This document shows, piece by piece, positions 57,845 to 64,000 of a stretch of DNA of 64,000 bases. The notes below the pieces were generated by a model. The model was given only the letters and a program-made list of their open reading frames with translations. It was not told the origin of the DNA and did no database searches. Made by a program: the position numbers and the translations under genes. Location: positions 75,105 through 139,104 of the forward strand of contig JBGPOP010000006.1 in NCBI GenBank assembly GCA_041488095.1, in the 5' to 3' direction. The DNA is from DASYPQ01 sp041488095. GTDB taxonomy: Bacteria; Planctomycetota; UBA1135; GCA-002686595. The first letter of the stretch is position 1; each line of letters opens with the position of its first letter.

Positions 57845-59594
57845 CGGCTGCGTCGATCTCGGCGAGCCGTTGCGCGGCCCAGCGCGCGTGCTCCTCCTTC
57901 CTGGCATCGCGCCGGATCCGCGCGAGCAGCGTGCGGGCCTCCTCCGTGCGATGGAGAACGATCAGGCAGCTCGCCTTCCCCACGAGCGCGGGCTCGACGA
58001 GCTTCGGGTATCGGTGCCGGGACTCGATCATGCCGTCGTACGCAGCGAGCGCTTCTTCCGCACGCCCGAGGCCCAACAGCGCCAGCGCCTGGCTCCACGA
58101 AGCGAATGCCCGCGCGACGTCGGGGATGTCGCCCGCGAGCGCGCGCCGGGCAACCTCCAGCACCGCGGAGTGACCACGCTCAAGCGCCTGGACGATCTCG
58201 CCGACGGCGGAGGCGGTGCGCGCGCGGCGCGCCTCCAGCACCGAGGCGGCGTGCACCTGCGCCGCCGCCAAGTACTCGACCATCCCCATCCCGGTCACGT
58301 CGCGCAGGGCTTCCTCCGCCGTGCGCCCCTCGGAGATCGCCCGGACCAGTCGGCGCAGGCCCTCCAATCCGTGCTTGTCTTCCAGGAGAAGGAAGGAGAG
58401 CCCTCCGGCCATGGGCGGATCGGAGGAGCAGGGGGGAGACTCGAACGCGAGATCCACCTTTTCCCAGTCCTGTCTTTTCAGGAACCCCGCGGGATCGCGG
58501 ACGAGGCGGCTCACGAGGAGGCGGTCGACGTTCTCGACGAGCTGACCCGCGACCATCTCCGCGATCCCCTCGCGCATCCAGCCCGGCAGCCGATCGTAGG
58601 CCGGTCCGAACGCCCTCATCAGCGCGGCGTGCGACAGCTCGTGCACGAGGAGCTCCTCGTCGGTCAGCAGCCGGAGGGAGATCGTCTCGCAGAACACGAT
58701 CACCACCGGGAGGAAGACCGGCCGGCGCGGATCCCCCGTCGTGTTCGCCCCCATCTCCGGCGCGTCGCGCAGCGCGTCGGAAAAGCCGATCGGGGAGCGC
58801 GGGAGATCCTCCTCCTTCCACCCGAGGCGTGAGGCGAGCGTGCGCCTGGCCGCGGGCACGGCGGAGAGCAGCGATTCCATGCGCCGGCGGTGCTCGGCGT
58901 CGCCCTGGTGCTTGCCGCGGTAGGCGTCGAGCCCGTCCGCGCCCGACTGGAGAAGGACGCTCGCCTCGGCTCCATCGACCGTCCCGGCGAAGCGGTCGCG
59001 CAGGGATACGAGCATCGCGCGCGCGGCGGAATGGCGGCCGAGCAGGAGCAGGCTCTTGGCCGAGTCGAGCAGGACGCGGGATTCGCGCGTGGAAGCCTCA
59101 GCGATCGGCCCGCCGGAGAGGTCGTCCAGGAGGAGCTTCAGATGCCCGATCGCCTCGGCGTGCTCCCCGCGACTCTGGAGGACGCGGGCAAGATCGTTCT
59201 GGATCTCGGCGACGCAGCCGGCGGTGAAGGGCTCGAGGGGCCCGATCCCGCTGCGCCGGGCCTCGGGGGCTCTCTTGCGCAGGTCGGCGGCGAAGGAGAG
59301 CGCCTCGCGCGCCGTGCGTTCAAGATCCTCGGGCCTCCAGACCCGATAGAGTGCGGTGACTTCGTGAGCGGACGCCTCGAACCAGTCGTCGCTCCCGCGC
59401 GGGGCCAGCGACCGCGCAATACGAGCGCGCGCGATTGTGCCCTCCCAGTCGCAGACATCGCGGGCGGAGCGCAGCGCGCGCATCGCGGCGCCAAGCTCGG
59501 GGTCGGCCTGGCGGGGTGAGGCAGAGAGGGCGGTGACCTGCGCGAGCGATGTGACGAGTAGGAACGTCGCGCCGGCAGTGCTCGGGAGGACCAT
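57834..59594 (-). CDS. Secreted gluzincin-type metallopeptidase with TPR-like flanks
   Basis: This 586-residue protein starts at ATG 59594 (signal 'TAGATFLLVTSLAQVTALSA'); upstream extension to 59627 only adds hydrophilic residues. The N-terminal 250 residues are helical repeats ('LARVLQSRGEHAEAIGHLKL', 'AKSLLLLGRHSAARAMLVSL'). The middle contains 'LTDEELLVHELSHAALMRAF' (HELSH zinc motif) and, after a gap, 'LPGWMREGIAEMVAG' with the third ligand Glu, the pattern of the DUF1570/Peptidase_MA_2 families. The C-terminus returns to TPRs ('WSQALALLGLGRAEEALAAY'). It is periplasmic. Its substrate is unknown. It faces the small gene at 57539 in a convergent arrangement. Confidence 0.8.
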   Translation of the reverse strand: MVLPSTAGATFLLVTSLAQVTALSASPRQADPELGAAMRALRSARDVCDWEGTIARARIARSLAPRGSDDWFEASAHEVTALYRVWRPEDLERTAREALSFAADLRKRAPEARRSGIGPLEPFTAGCVAEIQNDLARVLQSRGEHAEAIGHLKLLLDDLSGGPIAEASTRESRVLLDSAKSLLLLGRHSAARAMLVSLRDRFAGTVDGAEASVLLQSGADGLDAYRGKHQGDAEHRRRMESLLSAVPAARRTLASRLGWKEEDLPRSPIGFSDALRDAPEMGANTTGDPRRPVFLPVVIVFCETISLRLLTDEELLVHELSHAALMRAFGPAYDRLPGWMREGIAEMVAGQLVENVDRLLVSRLVRDPAGFLKRQDWEKVDLAFESPPCSSDPPMAGGLSFLLLEDKHGLEGLRRLVRAISEGRTAEEALRDVTGMGMVEYLAAAQVHAASVLEARRARTASAVGEIVQALERGHSAVLEVARRALAGDIPDVARAFASWSQALALLGLGRAEEALAAYDGMIESRHRYPKLVEPALVGKASCLIVLHRTEEARTLLARIRRDARKEEHARWAAQRLAEIDAADRK

Positions 59595-59660
59595 CGGGTG
59601 CGGAGCAGATCGTAGCTCCGCGCTCACCGGGATCCGCGGGGCAACCGGATGGCCTCTGTA

Positions 59661-60068
59661 CTACCGGACGAAGTACTTCGTCCCGCGCTTCTGCCCCTTG
59701 GTCTTGAGCTTCTTCGCGGCGAGGAGCTTGGCGATCGGCCGCTTGAGCACGCCCGTGTCGGTCCGCATCGCCTTCCCGATCTCCTCCAACCGCCGGCCCT
59801 GCTTGGAGCGGACCTCGGCGAGGACGCGGGCGGCGATCGCCGCGAGCTGTTCGGAAGTGCGCTTGCCGCGCTTCGCAAACCCCCTCGGGCGACGACCCAC
59901 TCGGATCGTCATCTTACGCGGCCGGCCCGGTCCACGCCGGCGAGGCGCGCCGTCGCCGAGCGCCTCCTGCACGGATTCGAGTGCCTGACCCTTCACCAGC
60001 GCGGCGATCTCCGCGAGGAAGGCGTCGATGCGGGAACGGATCTCTTGGTCGGTGTTGTTGTTTGCCAT
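59661..60068 (-). CDS. Small DNA-binding protein with AT-hook and winged-helix-like C-terminus
   Basis: This 135-residue protein starts at ATG 60068 (MANNNTDQEIRSRIDAFL); an in-frame ATG at 60080 is possible. The N-terminal 35 residues are helical. Residues 44-53 ('RRGPGRPRKM') are an AT-hook with the GRP core. The last 70 residues ('SEQLAAIAARVLAEVRSKQG', 'RLEEIGKAMRTDTGVLKRPI', 'AKLLAAKKLKTKGQKRGTKY') look like a winged helix with a basic wing ending 'YFVR'. It may be a nucleoid-associated or xenogeneic-silencing-type regulator. Arg/Lys content is high. It is within the accessory region next to the peptidase gene (67 bp). Function is inferred from domain form alone. Confidence 0.72.
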   Translation of the reverse strand: MANNNTDQEIRSRIDAFLAEIAALVKGQALESVQEALGDGAPRRRGPGRPRKMTIRVGRRPRGFAKRGKRTSEQLAAIAARVLAEVRSKQGRRLEEIGKAMRTDTGVLKRPIAKLLAAKKLKTKGQKRGTKYFVR

Positions 60069-60172
60069 GGCGAAGTCCATCCCGACAATTTGCAGTCCGC
60101 CGGTCCAGGACAAAAAGCGATTTGGCAACCGGCGGATGCTAACTGGGAGTGTCCCCGAACGGACCTCCCCAC

Positions 60173-61882
60173 TCACTCGGGATCTACCCATGGGGACTGG
60201 GGAGCGCCGATTTCCTCGCGGACCCACTCCAACTCCCCCGACATCGCCGTCTCGACTCGTTCCGAAGCAAATGCGCGCTCGATCAGGGACAGCGTCTGCG
60301 ACGCTCTCAGCTGGACCAGCTCTCCGATGAGGATTCCGTTCAGGAACTCGCTGTTCGCTCCGAACCCCTCCAGCGCCTGAACCAGCGTGTGGACCGTTCC
60401 GTCCCGGGTGGAAGGGTCGCGCTCGCCGATCTGGCCAAGGGAGTAGGCCGCGATGAACCGCGCCTCGTCGCTTGCGTCCTTGTCCACGAGCAGGTGGCGC
60501 AGAGGCGCGAGCGAGGCCGTGCCGATCAGGACGAAGACCTCGGACAGCTCGTCCGTGACCCAGTCGTCGTCTGAACGCTCGCGAGCGAGCCCTACCAGCG
60601 GCCCGACCGCCTCAGCGGCGCGAAGCTGAGCGAGAGCTCTCCAGGCGTGGACCGTGGCCCACACCTCCAAGCTATCGGACTCGCACTCGTGAACCGCTGG
60701 ATCCACGGCGAGTCGGATCAGCTCCGGGATCTGATCAGGCCCAAGGTCGTAGAGCGCGCGATAGTCGGGCCAGTCCAGGCCGAGCTTGGGCTCACCGATC
60801 GAGAGGAGGCTTGAGACCGGCGGGACGTACGAGGCAAGCGCGCTTGCGCGCGCCTCGATAGTCGTCTCCCTGCCGCCATCCTGAAGCCATCGCGTCGCCT
60901 CTGGGTGCCTCTTCCACGCCCTGCCCAGATGGGCGATCAGCTCGATCGTTTCCGAGCTGATCCGGTCGCCCTCCTCGGACAAGGATTCATCCTCCTCGAT
61001 CGGGACGAGCACGCTCTCGACGAGCGAGTTGTGCCTGCGAGCGCGCCTCAGCGCCCGCGCCGCCTCCACGCGGTCCCCGACGAGGAATCGCTCGAGCACC
61101 CTTCCCCAAACCGCAACCGTCGAGAACTCCTGGGCCATCTGGTCCAGCACAGCCCTGGCGCGCGCCGTACCCCCGCCTTCGAGGTGAAGACCAAGCTGGG
61201 TCCAACGGACGTGTAGGTGGTCCTCGGGATCGAGTTCGAGCACGGTTTGGAGATGAGGCAGGGCCGCCTCAATCCGCTCCGCGCGCCAGAGAGCCTCGGC
61301 CAATGCTTTTCGAGAGCGAAGGTAGGAGCGCCCGCTCCCCTGGTCCCAGAGCCGGGCCTCTCTGTTGCCGAACAGCCCTTCGTCGCTGACGAGCTGCTCC
61401 CAGCGTCCGACCGCCTCTTCTAGAGTCCCGATCCGGCGCGAGAGTTCTTCCTCGTCCTCAGGTCCGGGAGGCAGCAGAAGCTCCACGAGTTCGGCCTCCT
61501 GGTCGAGGGAGCGTTTGCGGAGCCGCTTGAGCTGTCGTTTCAGCTTGGCGATCTCGGCCCGCGAGGCAGGTTCTGCGGGCAGAAGTTCCTCGGGCTGCTC
61601 CTCATCCTGCTGCGAGAGTTCCTGCAGGCCGGCCTTCAGCTCGCCTCGCCCTGGGAGAGTCCAGGCAGCCGAAAGTAGCTGGGTCCGACGGATCGCGGAC
61701 TCCCACAAGAAGGGGGAGATCCCCTGTTCCTGCTCCGCCGCGTCCTCCGCGCTCAGATCCTCCTCGGGTTCAGATGGTTCTGAGCCTGGCGATGAGCCAT
61801 ACCGGCGCTCGTGCTTCGCGCGCCTGAGGCGCTCCTCTCGCTCGCGCCGTTTCTTCTGCCTTTGACGGTCGCGCCCGCCCAT
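60173..61882 (-). CDS. TPR/HEAT-repeat cytoplasmic protein, unknown function
   Basis: This 569-residue protein has no signal. The first 60 residues are highly charged and disordered ('RQKKRREREERLRRAKHERR', 'SEPEEDLSAEDAAEQEQG'). A long coiled coil follows ('EIAKLKRQLKRLRKRSLDQE'). Residues 190-280 are TPR-like ('ALAEALWRAERIEAALPHLQ'). Residues 370 onward are HEAT-like: 'DWPDYRALYDLGPDQIPELI', 'AWRALAQLRAAEAVGPLVGL' and 'VFVLIGTASLAPLRHLLVDK', ending near 'AAYSLGQIGERDP'. The HEAT part resembles proteins that carry DUF1186-type repeats. A role as a protein-protein scaffold is likely; no enzyme motif is seen. It lies between the AT-hook gene and the TPR lipoprotein on the same strand. Confidence 0.72.
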   Translation of the reverse strand: MGGRDRQRQKKRREREERLRRAKHERRYGSSPGSEPSEPEEDLSAEDAAEQEQGISPFLWESAIRRTQLLSAAWTLPGRGELKAGLQELSQQDEEQPEELLPAEPASRAEIAKLKRQLKRLRKRSLDQEAELVELLLPPGPEDEEELSRRIGTLEEAVGRWEQLVSDEGLFGNREARLWDQGSGRSYLRSRKALAEALWRAERIEAALPHLQTVLELDPEDHLHVRWTQLGLHLEGGGTARARAVLDQMAQEFSTVAVWGRVLERFLVGDRVEAARALRRARRHNSLVESVLVPIEEDESLSEEGDRISSETIELIAHLGRAWKRHPEATRWLQDGGRETTIEARASALASYVPPVSSLLSIGEPKLGLDWPDYRALYDLGPDQIPELIRLAVDPAVHECESDSLEVWATVHAWRALAQLRAAEAVGPLVGLARERSDDDWVTDELSEVFVLIGTASLAPLRHLLVDKDASDEARFIAAYSLGQIGERDPSTRDGTVHTLVQALEGFGANSEFLNGILIGELVQLRASQTLSLIERAFASERVETAMSGELEWVREEIGAPQSPWVDPE

Positions 61883-61938
61883 CGAGAAGACGCTACTCCT
61901 TCAGCCGTCCCCCTGCCACCGCGGCGCTGACGTGCATC

Positions 61939-62520
61939 TCAGGGCGGGAACTTGGCGCGGTGAGAGCAGGCCCACGTCCTCCATGCAGGCTCCTCGCTCC
62001 GCATCGCGATCGAGTCGAGCCAGCCCGCGAGTCGCTCGTCCTTCTTCCCCGCCCGAGCGGTCAGGCTCGCGATCCCCTCGATCGCCGGGAGGTAGTCGGG
62101 AAAGACCTCCAGCGCCGCGCCGTAGCTCGCGAGCGCCTCCTCGATCTTGCCCGCCCGCTCGAGCGTGATGGCGAGGTTGACGCGCGGGTCGGGGTGCCCG
62201 GGTATGAGTTTTCGCGCCCACTCGAACTCGTTCGCGGCCTCGTAGAGCTTGTCCTGCTTCAGGTAGAGGACGCCGAGGTTGTTGTGGGCAGGACCGTAGA
62301 AGAGGTCCTTCGTGAGCGCCTGGCAGAGAAGCGTCTCGGCCCTTGCAGAATCCTTCTCGACGAGATCCGCGCCCTCGCGGCTGAGCGCCTCCGCCTCGAC
62401 TGTGCTCCGCGAGACTGCGGCCGGCGTGCTGTACGGTCCAGGCGGGGCAGTGGACTTGCAGCTGGCAAGCGACGTAGCGAGCGCCGCAACCCCCCACAAA
62501 CCCACCACCCAAGTGCTCAT
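61939..62520 (-). CDS. TPR lipoprotein
   Basis: This 193-residue protein has signal 'WVVGLWGVAALATSLASCKS' with a good lipobox (LASC). Three TPRs follow: 'AEALSREGADLVEKDSARAE', 'AHNNLGVLYLKQDKLYEAAN' and 'PRVNLAITLERAGKIEEALA'. This is the layout of pilotin-like or assembly lipoproteins (PilF/PilW family) that help secretins. Its start codon overlaps the end of the secretin fragment by four bases, so in the intact operon it followed a secretin gene. That supports a role in secretin biogenesis, although the secretin is now broken. Confidence 0.8.
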   Translation of the reverse strand: MSTWVVGLWGVAALATSLASCKSTAPPGPYSTPAAVSRSTVEAEALSREGADLVEKDSARAETLLCQALTKDLFYGPAHNNLGVLYLKQDKLYEAANEFEWARKLIPGHPDPRVNLAITLERAGKIEEALASYGAALEVFPDYLPAIEGIASLTARAGKKDERLAGWLDSIAMRSEEPAWRTWACSHRAKFPP

Positions 62521-62885
62521 CGTATCAGCCTCGGCTCGAGCCTGGGCCAGCCGTCCTCGACCTTGGCCGCGGCGAGGTCTTGTGTGCTTGCAAAGCGCAG
62601 ATCCTCGAAGGTCGCCGATCGCATCACGCTCGTCCGGATGAACACGAAGAAGCGCGTCTTCGACTCGGACCTGCTCTGGTCGGAGAAGAGCGCCCCGAGG
62701 AGAGGAATGCGGCCGAGAAGCGGCACCTCGCTTGTCGCCTTGGACTTGCTCTCCACCTCGAGTCCTCCAACCACCACCGTGTAGCCGTCCGGCACGCTGA
62801 CCGTGCTCTGGAGCTTGTTCTCCTGGCGCGGCGGCGGCAGCGTCTGTTCACCTACCCGAATGAGCCGGACAGTTGATTGATGAAA
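62517..62885 (-). pseudogene. C-terminal remnant of a secretin (GspD/PilQ-type) gene cut by mobile DNA
   Basis: The complement reads 'LPPPRQENKLQSTVSVPDGY', 'TVVVGGLEVESKSKATSEVP', 'LLGRIPLLGALFSDQSRSES' and 'KTRFFVFIRTSVMRSATFED', the end of the secretin beta-barrel domain. The usual order is VPDG.TVV.GGL, VP.LG.IP.LG.LF, K..L.VFI.P. The frame reaches only to 62921 before transposase-type DNA. The N0-N3 domains and most of the barrel are absent, so the gene is inactive. The break lies near 62870-62885. The remaining 3' end overlaps the TPR lipoprotein start. Confidence 0.8.
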
Positions 62886-64000
62886 CCGGTGGAGTAATCG
62901 CCGACTCCCCAGACCCGGCACTGGCCGGGGGGAGACAGGGCGATGGAAGACAGGACTGGTGGCGGAGAGGTCGAGGGAGCTGGCCGTGGACTGACGGACT
63001 CAGGGGGTCAGCAGAGACGGCAGGGGGAACAGGTCCTCGGGTCCTCGCAGGCCGGGGAACCCGGCCGGAGAGGACCCGAGGACGGCGCGACAGAGCAGGC
63101 GGGAGAGCTGACGCGCTCGGAGTACGAGGAGTGCCTCGTGCGCGCTCGCGGCCTGCTGGGCAGAAGCCGGGGCAAGAGTCCATCCCGGCGGACGATTGCG
63201 CCTGACGGGGTCGGGGAGCGCGGCCGCCCGACGCCGGAGCAGAAGCTCTTGATCCTGGACGCCTGGCAGCGCTCAAAACTGCCGGCGACGGAGTTCGGTG
63301 CGCTCGTCTGCGTGCGCGCATCGACGCTCTATGCGTGGCGGCGGCGCTTCCAGGATGACGGCCCGGCCGGACTGGCCGATCGCGTGCGGGGACGTCCCAG
63401 TGGCAGTCGCCTCCCGGAGCCGACCAAGCGCGCGATCCTGATGATGAAGCAGGCGCACCCGGAGTGGGGTCAGGATCGGCTCTCGGCGCTGCTCATGCGC
63501 ACGGAGGGCTACGGGGCGAGCCCCGGTGCGATCCAGCGGGTGCTGATCGAGGCGGGCTACAAGGTCGAGGAGCTGCCGACCAGCCCGCACGAGCCCAAGC
63601 CGACGCGCTTCGAGCGCACGCGGCCGAATCAGATGTGGCAGACGGACCTCTTCACTTTCCTGCTGCGGCGCGAGAACCGTCGCGTGCACCTGGTCGCCTT
63701 CATGGACGACCACAGTCGCTTCATTGTCGGCTACGGGCTGCACGCGAGCGCCTCTGGCGCGCTGGTGCGCGAGGTGCTGGAGGCTGCGATCGCGAACTTC
63801 GGAGCGCCCGAGGAGCTGCTTTCCGACAACGGCACGCAGTACCGCACCTGGCGGGGCACGAGCGCCTTCCAGAAGCTGCTTGCGCGCGAAGGGATCCGCC
63901 ACGTGGTGGCGCGCAGCCACCACCCGCAGACGGTGGGCAAGTGCGAGCGCCTGTGGGAGACGGTGAACCGGGAATTCTGGGAGCGTGCGCATCCCCAGGA
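62880..64000 (+). mobile_element. Insertion sequence, left part (runs off window end)
   Basis: The DNA to the right of the secretin break encodes a DDE transposase on the plus strand. The left edge is placed near 62880 by the loss of secretin similarity. I could not define a terminal inverted repeat because the right end is outside the window. Confidence 0.7.
62943..64000 (+). CDS. DDE (rve-type, IS481/ISNCY-like) transposase, C-terminus beyond window
   Basis: This frame stays open from ATG 62943 to the window end, about 352 codons without a stop. A 75-residue variable N-terminus precedes helix-turn-helix segments 'RPTPEQKLLILDAWQRSKLP' and 'FGALVCVRASTLYAWRRRFQ', then 'DRLSALLMRTEGYGASPGAI'. 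The catalytic core has the first Asp in 'NQMWQTDLFTFLLRRENRRV', the second in 'APEELLSDNGTQYRTW' and the Glu in 'HHPQTVGKCERLWETV', giving a full DDE set. It is probably active unless damaged beyond 64000. The insertion truncated the secretin gene. Confidence 0.85.
   Translation, partial: MEDRTGGGEVEGAGRGLTDSGGQQRRQGEQVLGSSQAGEPGRRGPEDGATEQAGELTRSEYEECLVRARGLLGRSRGKSPSRRTIAPDGVGERGRPTPEQKLLILDAWQRSKLPATEFGALVCVRASTLYAWRRRFQDDGPAGLADRVRGRPSGSRLPEPTKRAILMMKQAHPEWGQDRLSALLMRTEGYGASPGAIQRVLIEAGYKVEELPTSPHEPKPTRFERTRPNQMWQTDLFTFLLRRENRRVHLVAFMDDHSRFIVGYGLHASASGALVREVLEAAIANFGAPEELLSDNGTQYRTWRGTSAFQKLLAREGIRHVVARSHHPQTVGKCERLWETVNREFWERAHPQ

Overview
The window is GC-rich bacterial chromosome, about two thirds G+C by eye. 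Several features point to the phylum Planctomycetota. There is an ECF sigma factor next to a serine/threonine kinase with kinesin-light-chain-type TPRs. There are also secreted proteins sharing a Cys-containing C-terminal domain, and a small integrase remnant of a type I associate with that phylum. This lineage call is inference from protein style and was not checked against a database.

Positions 1-16.9 kb hold a surface-polysaccharide region. It contains a Gfo/Idh/MocA oxidoreductase (cut by the window edge), a SAM methyltransferase, a membrane-anchored SGNH hydrolase, an FkbM methyltransferase, an asparagine-synthase-like amidotransferase, a family 2 glycosyltransferase, and an export module (Wza-like OPX lipoprotein, Wzc/GumC-like chain-length protein, CpsD-like ATPase). 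Two nearly identical 2.3-kb genes for beta-helix lipoproteins lie in opposite orientation and bracket the FkbM/AsnB/GT2 cassette. A decayed IS256-type transposase lies at 2.6-2.9 kb.

Positions 17-35 kb are mostly metabolic and envelope genes: a heptaheme-TPR lipoprotein, a saccharopine-dehydrogenase-like oxidoreductase, an S9 peptidase and a very large glycosidase/esterase fusion. A PD40 beta-propeller lipoprotein, a complete TPR-associated TRAP transporter (TatT, DctP, fused DctQM), a family 39 glycosyltransferase and ClpS follow.

Positions 36.9-44.2 kb carry the most striking locus, four tightly packed or overlapping genes. They encode an inner-membrane ferredoxin/FAD-NAD/cytochrome-b-like fusion, a 23-heme anchored cytochrome, an outer-membrane beta-barrel and a 16-heme lipoprotein cytochrome. 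Together they look like a complete electron conduit from the cytoplasm to the cell surface. The strongest ribosome site at the head of the operon leads into a frame interrupted by an amber codon. A tRNA-Pro(GGG) closes this block.

Positions 44.4-56.7 kb hold phospholipid synthesis genes (plsY, gpsA), a seven-iron ferredoxin, an M48 metalloprotease lipoprotein, an EamA transporter, a small Cys-rich protein, a HicB fragment, the ECF sigma/kinase pair and two secreted proteins. The first of those two (54.3-56.0 kb) is bracketed by 204-bp direct repeats.

Positions 56.7-64 kb look like accessory DNA with mobile scars: a truncated integrase, the 3' half of a tRNA-Gly(GCC), 10-bp repeats, a TPR metallopeptidase, an AT-hook protein, a TPR/HEAT protein, a TPR lipoprotein, a secretin gene reduced to its C-terminus, and a DDE transposase running off the window.
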